This document shows, piece after piece, positions 48,605-59,368 of a stretch of 64,000 bases of DNA; position 1 is the stretch's first letter; every line of letters starts with the position of its first letter. The stretch is from assembly GCA_032358255.1 (NCBI GenBank), contig JAULBX010006331.1, positions 1-64,000 on the forward strand, in the 5' to 3' direction. This DNA is from Heterotrichella gracilis. Lineage: Eukaryota; Sar; Xanthophyceae; Tribonematales; Xanthonemataceae. The notes beneath the pieces are model-generated. The model worked only from the letters and a program-made list of their open reading frames with translations, was not told the origin of the DNA and searched no databases. The translations under genes were made by a program, and so were the position numbers.

Positions 48605-50180
48605 ATGTTCTATGTGCTTCTGGTGTGCGCCACTGTGATGAGTCACGCCAAGACTCCTGATGGTGGGCTGGAACGCATGAACCCATCGGGGATAGAAGTA
48701 CGTCCTGCGAGGGGCAACCGGAGACTTCATATGGTGACTACCGAGAATCTGAATACTGATATCAATAGTGTATCGCCCCTGTCAGGTACATGGAGCTTGC
48801 AAGCAGATACTAGTACTGCACCATCCATCAGCCAACCTTGGGCAGTTGTACAAGGTTCAACTTGTCACTTATCGTCCCTTGTTCAACCCATTGCAAAAGA
48901 GGTCACAAGGGTGCAAATAATCCCATGCCTTCACTAATGTACGGACAGGAACATACAGAGATGTCTCTCAGTCAAGGTGCATCAGTTTGTTGGGATGTCA
49001 CTCTGCCTACTCCCCCAAGTGCCACCCTTGTAAGGGCAGCAACCACCGTGACGGTTGGCTGTGTGAGTGAGCTGTGCACATGCCATACCACACACAGCTT
49101 GATAGCCTTCATTGAAAGTACCTCCAGTTCATTGGTGCAATATGTTTTGTTGCAGAATGTGACCAAGCCACACCGGACGCTCACAACAAATACAGGGCTG
49201 TGCACAGGTGATGATACGCATTGTCAATAACAGTGGAGCCTCTCCCAGGCTGTTGCACGATCAGTACCACCATAGTGCACCTGTGGCACGCACCTCACTC
49301 GATGTATACCAACTGCTTGCATGCTGTAAACTCACTTCACCTGAGAAGAAAGTGTGCAGATGCCTGCCTGGCCCCTGAATTCCTGATACATATTCATCAC
49401 TGCTCATTCATCAGTGTAAGCGCCTGAGTCATGACTGAGTGATCACTTAGGCTAACAGATACCAATAACAATCAATTACAACTTGCATGCACCATCATGG
49501 TGAATATACTCATCCAATTACACATCCGGGCATGTTTTCCCTACATGAAACTGTCACATTGTGTCAGACGAGTCATGCATGCCACATGTGTCAGAGTTCT
49601 CATTCTCCTGAAAACTTTTCGTTGGGAAAACTTTTCGTTAGGGCCTCTCTGAGATCACTATGACTGCCATCCTAGTAGCTAGGTACAACAACGTAACGCT
49701 AGTACTGGGGTTGGCCACCGGCTTAATATAATCATATCACAGTCATGCCATCAATCATGTGCCGGAGACCCCGCAAGTATAAATGAATGGAACACCTTGT
49801 CGACTGTGCAGGGCCTCCCCCCTTACCTGGTCAACTTACCTGGCCTCCTTTGCACACAGCTTTGCAGCGTCCTGCCCAAGATCAAATGGCGCCGACGGCA
49901 GCTACGGGGAGAACCTGTACTTTGGCAGAACCTGTGCAACGGCAGTGGATGACTGGTATGCTGAGGTGGCACAATACAGTGAGTCTCAGACTGGACCACT
50001 GAAGGCTTCCTTTAGCACTTCAACAGGGCATTTCACTCCGGTGGTGTGGGGTGCCACCACGCAGCGTCGCTGGTTGGGTGCGCAACGGGGCCCCCATCGT
50101 GCAACGGAGTGTTTGTGTGCGAATACTACCCGCCAGGAAACACAATTGGGGAGTTTGAAGAAAATGTGGCCATGCCTTGA
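48605..50180 (+). CDS. Secreted CAP/SCP (PR-1-like) protein with one frameshift
   Basis: A CAP-superfamily extracellular protein. Three exons (48605-48785, 49156-49207, 49812-50180) join by phase. Exon 1 has a signal peptide (MFYVLLVCATVMSHA) and a polar pro-region. Exon 2 encodes the first CAP helix motif, DAHNKYRAVH. Exon 3 begins ASPLTWSTYLASFAHSFA. It continues with GSYGENLYFG, AVDDWYAEVAQY and the signature STGHFTPVVWGATTQ. After ACGCAGCG (about 50057-50064) the frame breaks by one base. In the shifted frame VGCATGPPSCNGVFVCEYYP and PGNTIGEFEENVAMP complete the family fold and end at 50180. The cause may be a one-base deletion, an assembly error or early pseudogenisation. The unshifted frame also ends near 50184 but loses the conserved cysteines. 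Confidence 0.8.
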
Positions 50181-50568
50181 ATGATCAGAGTTGAAACATG
50201 ATGCCGCAGCAGCCACAGTGTGGACAGTGCCAGCAATAACAATACATTGGATCACAAAGTTTATTCCTGACACTGTCAGGAGGTATTTGATAATTGACAG
50301 TATAACATGGGTGATGCATTCAACTCTTTCCGTTATCCGTACACAATTATATTATATGCTGACAAATTGTACCACAATGTCAAAAAAATTTAAAACAATT
50401 GGCGCGCCATAGCCGCACACAGGTGTTACTGTAAGAGTGGACGTTGCAACCTGATTGTTTTTGCTTGCAGTCAAACTGGTTGTTTTTGAAGATTAGAAAC
50501 ATTCACTGACAATGTGACATGAATTTGTCCTAACAGTGTCTCAGAGGCAAGCATGTACATATGTCACA

Positions 50569-50650
50569 TTCAATCATTGATGATCATCTGCAAACCCAGT
50601 GGGGCACATATGTGCCCCACTGGGTTTGCAGATGATCATCAATGATTGAA
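50569..50650. repeat. Perfect 82-bp palindrome (two 41-bp arms, no loop)
   Basis: The left arm 50569-50609 (starting TTCAATCATTGATGATCATC) is the exact reverse complement of 50610-50650. The centre lies in CACAT|ATGTG. After one mismatch each arm matches four more bases. It could extrude as a cruciform or be transcribed as a long hairpin. It has no terminal target-site duplication that I can identify and no coding content. Confidence 0.97.
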
Positions 50651-50834
50651 AGTGATGTACATCTGGACGTCCTGCAGGATCTTGCATGCACATGTGATTC
50701 AGCATGCCATCGGCGGGGAATATATTTTCTTATCATTACAGTGTACAGTAACAAGATTCTTAGGTTCTGAATTTCAAACCTAAGTCACAGAATAGGTGCT
50801 CATAAGTGACACACTGTGCTCAACAGCCTGATCA

Positions 50835-50902
50835 GCTATATGTAAATGCATATATATATATATAGCACATATAGCATATAACATATAGCATGTATAGCAT
50901 AA
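50835..50902. repeat. AT-rich TA / TAGCATA microsatellite
   Basis: A (TA)n run is followed by irregular ATATAGCA units between the palindrome and the 3' end of the cell-wall protein gene. Confidence 0.8.
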
Positions 50903-51317
50903 ATTCAGCCTTGCAAATAACGTGGGTAATTCCATTGCCGCAATATATAATCATTATGATAGGCTAAAACTGGCTGCCAGCACACAAAGTGTGACTACAA
51001 CATTACTCTCTAACTGGACGACTCTAAGTATTTTACCTATATTGGACATGTGTCTTGACCATCCCAAATGTGAGTGGCCATGGTTCAAGCTGACTAGTCA
51101 GCTGAAACCATCATTGTGACAAGGACTCTCTTATCAGAAACACACGCAAAATATCATGGATATTGTAGCAACAGTGGGATATCCCACATTGGCTGTCAAT
51201 CATACATCCCAATGATACAATAACTGATTTAATTTAAGTGTCCGCAAAACCTTTCCACTTCTACAAGACGTGTATAGACTCAACTAGCAAGAAATGTGGC
51301 TTCATTGGAAGATGACT

Positions 51318-54300
51318 TCAAACAGCCAACATCCTCCTGCCAGTGCGCTTTGGAGGTGGCGACCTGCGCTTTGGAGGTGGCGACCTGCGCTTTGGAGGTG
51401 GCGACCTGCGCTTGGGTGGGGGGCGCTTGAGGCTGGGCTTAACGGGCGGCGGCCTCTTGGCTGTTGGGGGAGGTGGGCGATGCACTGAGGTTGTGGAGAC
51501 CTTTGGTGGCGGTGAGCGCTTGGTAGGTGGTGGGGACCGCTTAATAGGTGGTGGGGACCGTTTGGTAGGTGGTGGGGACCGCTTGGTAGGTGGTGGGGAC
51601 CGTTTGGTAGGTGGTGGAGATCGCTTGGTGGGTGGTGGGGATCGCTTGGTAGGTGGTGGGGAACGCTTGGTAGGTGGCGGGGAACGCTTGCTTGGCGGTG
51701 GCTTTTTGACGGGACTGGGTGGTGGCCGCTGTGGTGGCGAGGGTGGAGAAGGTGGCAATGGTGGCTGTGGAGGTGGTGATGGTGGCTTGGGTGGGGTTGG
51801 TGGCTTTGGTGGCGGTGGTCGCGGACTTGGTGGAGATGGTGGCTTGGGAGGGGATGGTGGCTTGGGGGGTGGGTGTGGTGGGCTGGGTGGCTTCGGTGGG
51901 CTAGGAGGTGGCGATGGGAACTTGACTGCAGAGGCAAATGTGCGTTGGTACGTGGCTATGCAAATGAGAGCCTTTCACCAAGAGTGTGCACCAACCATCA
52001 CCTTATTATTTTAATTAATAAAAAATAGTTTAGGGTTTAGGGTCTAGGGTCACATTTCAGTGAATGTGGAGTTACAGGAAACTCATTGTGATACACAAGG
52101 GCAATACTGAATGCAAGCAATGCCTCAGGCAAACTGCATTCACCTCAAAAATCCAAAACTACTTATAGGAAACGAGCTCAAGATGAATAATGCCCTATCT
52201 ACCACATTACCTTTGACAGTGACGTTCTTATTGACGTTCTGGACATTGTTGATATCAAGATTACCACTGCGCGACAGATTGAGCAAAGCCCCAGTTTCCA
52301 CATTAGCACCAGGTGCCACCTGAAGGTTGAGGGTGTCAATGATCTTGCCAATGGTTTGCGTCTGTGATGTGCCTTCAACTTGCGCTCCATCACCACCGCC
52401 TGCAGGACAAATGTGTTTCAATGACAGCACGCCTTCAAATATTTGTATACGGCAGTTGTGTGTGTGACAGCCGACATAGATCACTGTGAAGTACATGCCA
52501 AACATCGCTTGGAGTAGATTAGTCAGATAAAATCTGACACAGCAACAACAGCAAACCTGTTCACAAAACTGCTTGGATTCATTATTCTAGCTATTTTGTT
52601 TGAATATTTTCCCCTTCAATGCCAATGCTACGTGTTCATCTTCAACCAAAATGCTTTGTATGCCAGGCTATGTCAAACAAACTCAACCTACCCCAGGTGG
52701 AGTTCTTGGTCAAAGGGAACGAAGTGGTAGTCTGGTTGAATGCCACTTTGTTTCCTTGGTTGATGTTGCTGTTGATGGTCGTCAGCAGCGTAACATTCTC
52801 CCCCGTGGTTGCTCCAACATTGATGAACTGTTGCATGGCCTGATTCCCAGTTGCATCTACCTTGCTGCCTTGCGGCACCGTCAGCGAGTTGAGAGTAGAC
52901 CCTAGGACACAAGTTGGTCCTGGTCAGAAAGGTTGCTAACAAGGAGGAAAATTGCAAAATTGTCCATGGATGCATCCACCATTGTCACATACATTAAAAC
53001 AGGAGGTGCAGTAATGGAAAGCCACACAGCAAGTAGCAGCCATACCTGGGTTGCCATAGACGGAACTGCCACCTCCACTTGCTGAAGACACTTGGTTAAT
53101 GTTGGATTGTGCATCTTGTTTGACGACATTGTTGAAGCTGTTCAAGAAGGTGTGGTTTCCAGTGAATTGAGTTTGATCATATGAAACTATTTTTGAAAAT
53201 GCCTGGTTGGACGAGTCTGCTGATGTCCATGCCAGATTATTGGTAGCATTTGCTGCACAAACATACAACTGGGTGAGTATACAGTGCAAATCATGATTCC
53301 ACCAAGCATGGTTGAATAAAAGTTGCAAAAACCCCATGAACTGCTGGTGACTTGTACCTGTAGCATTGGGCCCGATGCTCCCATTTGCCTGAGAATGCTG
53401 GTTGAAAACATGGTTCTGTGTATCTGTGATGGTGTTGTACCGTCCAAAGTCCACAGTTCCATTGTTCTTGTCCCCTTGTTGCAAGAACTGATCAACCTCT
53501 CCACTCAACCCACTGTTACTGGCTTGCTGCAGGCTTCCAGTATTTGTAGCAGAAGCTGCACATCATGCCAAGGCAAGGTTAGTTGTAACATAAGCTGGAA
53601 CATAACGGACCCAACCCAGCCTGTGAAATCCAAGCGCTTGCAGTTTTCTCTGTGATGCAAGGAACATTCAATAATGCCGGATGGTAATGCTCACCTGACG
53701 TGTTTGTGCCCGTCCCAGCAACAGCAGTGGCATTTTGGTTGAAATGACCATTGACATCTGACGCAAATGTTGCATTGCCACCAGTGATGTACTTGTTGAC
53801 ATTGTTTACACCCTGGTTGACATTGAGGTAGGTCAAGGCAGTTTGGGAGCTGCTGTGGCTGGCATCCTGGCTGGTGGTCACGTTGTTGCTGGCAGGTGCT
53901 GCAGGAACCACACGATATCCATTAAAAAGCATATTTTGTTGTCTGTTTGAATTTACAGCAGAGGGAGAGCAGTACAGCCCGTCACATCAAATTTTGCAAG
54001 GCAGACAGTATTTACCTTTGGTAGATTTCACAACGCCACCAGTGCTGGCAGCCAGCTGCGCATCTGTCTGTGACCCAGTCTGGCTGACAGACTTAGAGTT
54101 ATCTCCTTCCAGGGTAAGATTGCCACCACCCGACAGGATAAGCAAGGTGACAGCCGGGTCGCTTGAGCTGGCTGACTTGGTGGCATTGTGCGTAGCTGTA
54201 TTGCTGGCCGTTGCTGCAATGAGTGACACACTGTCAGCAACAACTGGGACAGGCGCACCCATGTGAGATACACAATACCATGCAGTTATTATGGACACAG

Positions 54301-57300
54301 GTGTCAACCAAATGCAAATCAATATGGGCAATGGTTGTGTGCCGGGCCAAGTATGCAGGATGACAGTAAGTTGTGTGCCGACCTGTGTTGTTGGACTTGG
54401 AGGTAGCGTTGCTGGTCTGGTTCCCAACATAGTCCCCCTGCTGGTTGAGGGAGTGGTTCCGCATGATGTTCACCGTCGCTGACACAGATCCTTGAACTTC
54501 AATGTACGGGGTGTAATCGGCACCACCATAGCTGACTTTGTTGTCCAGGGTGTTGGTTCCGTGGTTTGCCAGGTTGACCGAGTTAGTGTTGTTGGCTGCA
54601 GGGAAACCACAGGGTAATTCAGATGCAGCACACTCTAAAGCTGTGACCAGCACCAACACTAGTGTGTGTATGCTCCACTGCTGCATATCAATGCACTTTT
54701 ATGCCAAATGAAAACATGTAATGCAAGCCATGCCATGAACATTCCCATGCCATGCACAGCTACATGCATGCCCCAGGACACATCCACCAGCAATGGCCAC
54801 CATGCAACTTCAATCTTTGTGGTGCTGACCTGTAGCATTGGCACCACCAGCACTGCTTGAAGCCGACTGCACGATAGTGTAGTTTGTCCCTTGCTTGACA
54901 CCATCAGCGGTGCCGCCATTGATGGCCACCTGCCCACTGGACCCAGTGACATTGTACAGCACTTCATCTCGGACTCCAGACCCATTGAAGGTGTTGCTTG
55001 CTGACTTGGTGACAGAGTTGTTGCTGGTAGCTGCACAAACAGGACCCGCTCACCGCACGCATTGTTATCCATACCCAACATGCACAGAGGTAGATAAGCC
55101 ACATGGGTTGGCCACCATCTAGAAACAGTGTCAGGCAAGCCATGGTTTGTGGACTGGGGTGAGGTATACCCAGGCATGCCAATCTGGAATGCAGATTCTT
55201 GCTTACTTGCATGGGTTGACTGGACGAACAGCACCTCAAATCACCCAAGATCAACATATGGTATAAACAATGGCAGGACCAGACTGGCACAGCATGCAAG
55301 GTTGACCAGAAATTTAGCTGCATCTTTGGAATGCATGGAAGTACCAGCGACACACCCACTGCAGGCAGGGCATCCTATCATTTCTGCTACCCATGCAGAC
55401 ATACGCTTACCGTTGTTACTGCTTCCACTTGCTGTTGATTGCTGGCCAACTGAAGCAGCGTTACCCTGGCTGTTGCTGGTGTTGTGACCCCCCACAATGG
55501 TAGCTGAACCACCAGTCTGTCCATTGGTGACGCTGATGTTGTCCACCCAAGTCTGCTCGTTGTTGTAGGCATTGTTACCAGAAAGGGTGGCGTTGTTGCT
55601 TGCACTGCTGCCTGCAGTAATGTCACGCCCTATTAGCTGCCAAGCGCTGCAGGGAATCTGTATGTGTTTGCAACCTACATGCGATGCATTCAGCCATCAT
55701 TATAAACCCTAACCCTAAACCCTATACAGTTTCACAATGCTGCGCAGCTGTACACTCACCATCGGTCTTGGCTGCAGCAGATTGCGTCAGGTTGTGGTCA
55801 TTGCTCTGGCTCCCACTGGATGTGCCAGCAAGTTGCACATCAGTTGTGTAACCTGATGAGGCTGTGTTCCCAATCTGGACATCTTGTGTCAAGTTGGTTT
55901 TGATGTCCCCACTGTTGGCAGACGTGATGGCACCTGTGCTCTTCCCAGACCCTGCAGGAAACAGATAGAGCTTGGATACACGTGACTCATGACTCACGTG
56001 GCATGAGACATGATGGACAGGATACCAACTTCTGGCAATTGCAATTCGAGATTGCAAATCATTCTCACCTGACCCCGCAGCACTGCCGGTCTGAGTGATG
56101 TTGTCATTGTTGGTCTGTAAGCTATCGTGGCTGATGGTTCCAAGGTTCACAGTGGACGATCCAGCGTCATTCAAGACAGCGGTCAAATTGTGCGATGTTG
56201 AACTCTTTGCCGAGTTGGATTGCGTGATGTTAGCAACCTTTACCAGAGTACCTGTAATGCCAAAAGCACGCTCAGTGACGATCCACATGAATGGATATAA
56301 AAAAAGCGAAATGAGCTGCAGCAACTTTACCCTTGGCTCCGACAGAGCTTGCAGGTTGCGTTGTTACCCCTTTGTTGGATTGGCCAAGGGAAGCGTTGTC
56401 AGACAACGACACATTTTTCGTTCCCGTTCCACCAATTACCAGCACGGTACCAGTGGCAGAACTGTTCCCAGAGTTGGTGTTCCACTGAGTGAGCTTTGTG
56501 GTGGTTTTGGAACCTGGATCAGAACAAGAATCACCCTTAATAAGCGATATATGATAGGGCTGCGAGCAGTAAAATAAAGATGGTGATCAGCTTTAGGCAA
56601 GCAGACCGCATATAGGTACCATGCTGGAGCTACACTGGCCATACCTGTAGCGTTGCTCGGGGTGTTTGAAGCCTGGTTGTTCACGCCAGTGTTCCTCTGT
56701 GAAACGCCCTTGGTGCTGTTGAATGTTGCAGTGGTGGACGATGTCGTTGCAGTGGTATCAACCGTAAAGTTGGTCCGGATTGCACCAGAATTGCTGTTGG
56801 ACTGGTATCCAGTGTTTGATAGAGAGGCATTGGTGCCTGTGGATGGTTGAGTCGGCATCAGGAAGAGTCACAGCTGCGTAGGAAGGCCCTCAGACTGACC
56901 TTGGAAAGAATCATATGCTGTGACATTGCAAAGCATGAGTATGCAAACCTTACTTGATTGGGTGTTGGTGTAGTTGTTCTTTTGTGATACTGTCGCAACG
57001 GAGGTGTAGTTCACAGATGATGGCCCTCCCAAAGACACATTCACAGTGTCATCCTTGTTGAGATTGTTGGTGTTGGTCTGATTCACGCTGTGATTGTTGG
57101 AAGAACCTGCAATAACATCAACCTCTCAGGATGGCACATTGGTTACATGATCCAATCATGCTTTAATGCAAACAATGCCTGCATATAACCTGATGGATTT
57201 TGGGTAGAGACACAATTGTGCACACAAAGGATAGCCCATACCTTGTGTGCCAGTGTTGTTTTGTTTGTTTGAAGCCACATTCAGCAAGCTGCTGTCTATG

Positions 57301-59368
57301 CCAAAGTTGAGGTTTACTGACTGTGACGGATCTAGGCCAGGGTTGGTCAGGTCAACAGTGGCACTGACGGTGTTGTTGATATTCTGGTTGGCTGCCTGCC
57401 TGACCGACCCAATGTTGCCTGCAAGAGAGCACACACTTTAGACAGAGTTGGGATGTACCAGCACCCATCCGGAATCCATTGTACCAATGAGGTCCAACTC
57501 AGCAAGTATCGATCCAGTAATCAATAGACGATCTGGACTGCACCTTTCTTCATGTGCACCCTTTCTGATGATACATTAGCATGTCCCTAACTGATCTACT
57601 GGTCCTCCTGCATTGCATGCAACTGCCTGACTATGTACCTGTCACCACTGGTAGAGCTGGAGCAGCAGGCGGTTGGTTGAGGATCAGGGGAGGGACCTCG
57701 TTGGGGGGTGCTGGAGGGGGAGGTGAAAGTTTTGCACCCACATAGATCACACTGCTGCCAGTGGTAGATCCGACGATGGTCTGGTTGATCGACACAGCAT
57801 TCTGGTTTCCATCTGCGCGCAACAATCCAGCATGAATGGCATAGCTGTGCCCAGAACGTGCAGCAGTGGTATGCAATCTTGCCCAGGCCAGTAGGTCACT
57901 GATCAATACGCGGCATGCAGCGGAGGACCAAAGCCAAGCATATATCCACCTCAAGTGCACACAATCCCATGGTAAAACAATGTACCATAGCATGATGGCT
58001 CAATACGGTCATTTGTTCAACCACCGTCTCCACAAGCACATTCTATGCAGCTGCATGGAAAGATCGACATGTTCCTAATAGCCATCATACCTGTTGCACT
58101 CTGATCGGTGCTGAACCTGTTGATGTTGGTCTGATCGGTGGCATCCGAGATTTTCACGCCAATGTTGCTGGACACGCTTGGGACAAAGACAGACACCCCA
58201 GTATTGGAATGGATGGTGTCGTTGATTGACTGGTTGGCTGTATACGTGTTGCCAGTTCCACTGGAAGGTGGAGTCTTTGCTGTCTGCGAGTTGCTTGCAA
58301 CGTTGGTGATGTTGGACTTGGTGGACAGGTTGATGTTCACATTGGCACCTGCGTTGGGGTCACTTGCAGTAAAATTTCTCTGTACTGAGACCACAGTGCA
58401 TGCAGGTTAGCAAGGATAGCGCCCCTTCCAAGCAGAATGCATGTGACGTTCACAGCTAGAGCAGCTGTGCCTTCCAGTGCAATGCATGAAGCACGCATAG
58501 GCAAGGGATTTAGATCCAGGACCAGGTGCGACAGCGAATTTGTTTTCGTATTGGCCAAAAATCATGGAAGTCCCAAATTCATAGCCGATAACCATGTCAG
58601 GGCATTTTTTTATTAATATTATTCCATAACTTACTTGTGACACCAGATATCCCAGTATTCGCTGATGGTCCCGGGGGTGGGAAAGGTGGCGACTGCCTAG
58701 TGACAGGTGGTGGCGCTGCCCCGTTCTGGCTCAGGTTGTCAATTATATTCTTCTGATTTGCAGTGTAGGATGAGCTGATGTCAACATTGCCGATTGTTGC
58801 CCCCGCCCCGATGGTGATGCTGGTGGATTTGGTGTTGCTGGTATTGCTGCTTTGACTGATCAAAGCCAAGCCACCTGGATCGGGAATGCAGGTCAGTCGC
58901 CAATCGTATTGGCTTGCGCAAAGCATGCAATCCAGGGCTTTCAAACTGTTTTAGGGTTGGTTTAGGGTTTAATCCTAAAACAGTTGGGAGCCCACCGCTA
59001 GCTAGCTAGCTTGCGGTGCACGCAGGTCAAACATGCCTGTCAAGTCAAGCAACGCCGTGCACGCGTGGCGCCTGTACACATACATATCTCATTTTTTGCT
59101 TTAATGCCTTGCCAGGAATTTGTATATGTATGCACTTGTTTCCATTGGAAATTCCAGTCACCCGGAAGGAAAATTAATAATAAATGAAAATGAAGATGAA
59201 AAATAAAATATCAAGTATGTCAGACAGTGCGCTACAACTTTCTGCGATTCAGTGCCATCCAAAACAGTCCCCATGAATACCTTCTGCCTGCCCTAGGTGC
59301 CCAATGACGGTCAGCACCAGCAGCAGTAGTGGTGCCTGCAATCCCCGTGCTCCTACTGGGAGCCACAT
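51318..59368 (-). CDS. Modular secreted cell-wall glycoprotein: 18 Asn/Thr/Ser-rich modules plus SPPPTKR tail
   Basis: No known family recognised. Twenty exons (59368-59281, 58874-58635, 58384-58091, 57812-57639, 57418-57242, 57106-56954, 56836-56645, 56513-56331, 56251-56069, 55951-55760, 55611-55411, 55030-54830, 54595-54383, 54213-54016, 53898-53695, 53555-53358, 53252-53046, 52901-52692, 52399-52211, 51925-51318) join without a break to 1434 residues. Exon 1 is a signal peptide (APLLLLVLTVIGHLGQAEG). Exons 2-19 are each phase 1-1 and encode 51-98 residues rich in N, T, S, G and Q. They alternate polar Asn stretches with short beta-like strands (TVNVSL, ATVDL, DVQLAG) and many NxT/S sequons. 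Modules 1 and 3 carry Pro-rich inserts. The last exon is extensin-like: PPSPPKPP, then about nine KRSPPPT units and RRSPPPK units. It is predicted to be an extracellular matrix or cell-wall protein, N-glycosylated and hydroxyproline-O-glycosylated. Confidence 0.85.
51345..51407 (-). repeat. Three identical 21-bp coding repeats (RRSPPPK)
   Basis: GCGCTTTGGAGGTGGCGACC plus T occurs three times without change (51345, 51366, 51387) within the last exon of the cell-wall gene. This is a recently expanded coding microsatellite. Confidence 0.95.
51513..51701 (-). repeat. Nine 21-bp coding repeats (KRSPPPT)
   Basis: Units of the form GACCGCTTGGTAGGTGGTGG plus G, with scattered third-position changes, encode the SPPPTKR hydroxyproline-rich repeat in the last exon of the cell-wall gene. 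Confidence 0.92.
52028..52052 (-). repeat. Telomere-like tract in the last intron of the cell-wall gene
   Basis: Three units (TTTAGGG, TTTAGGG, TCTAGGG) on the plus strand read as CCCTAAA in the transcript. They lie about 105 bp before the exon 20 acceptor. Confidence 0.75.
55701..55723 (+). repeat. Telomere-like tract in intron 10 of the cell-wall gene
   Basis: AAACCCTAACCCTAAACCCT on the plus strand reads as AGGGTTTAGGG in the transcript, the minority orientation. Confidence 0.7.
58949..58978 (-). repeat. Telomere-like tract in intron 1 of the cell-wall gene
   Basis: TTTTAGGGTTGGTTTAGGGT reads as CCCTAAA-like units in the transcript, about 80 bp before the exon 2 acceptor. The tract is also flanked by a short inverted repeat (AAACTGTTTTAGG / CCTAAAACAGTT). 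Confidence 0.65.

Larger units (their letters stand above)
50181..51317. other. Convergent intergenic region with a palindrome and AT-rich tract
   Basis: This 1.14-kb region between two 3' ends has no coding frame of note. It holds the perfect palindrome at 50569-50650 and an alternating TA/TAGCATA low-complexity tract at about 50835-50902, both listed separately. Confidence 0.5.

Noticed and set aside
50569-50650. CRISPR repeat or rho-independent type terminator
   Set aside because: There is a single inverted unit with no spacers, and the genome is eukaryotic.
51343-52014. A 223-codon plus-strand Gly-rich frame resembling a glycine-rich protein
   Set aside because: It is the antisense of the SPPPTKR-coding exon and crosses into an intron; the minus-strand Pro-rich frame joins in phase with 19 other exons.
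51318-59368. Curlin/amyloid or pherophorin identity for the module repeats
   Set aside because: Asn/Gln spacing is only loosely curlin-like with no strict S-x5-Q period, and the pherophorin Cys pattern is absent; composition alone is not enough.
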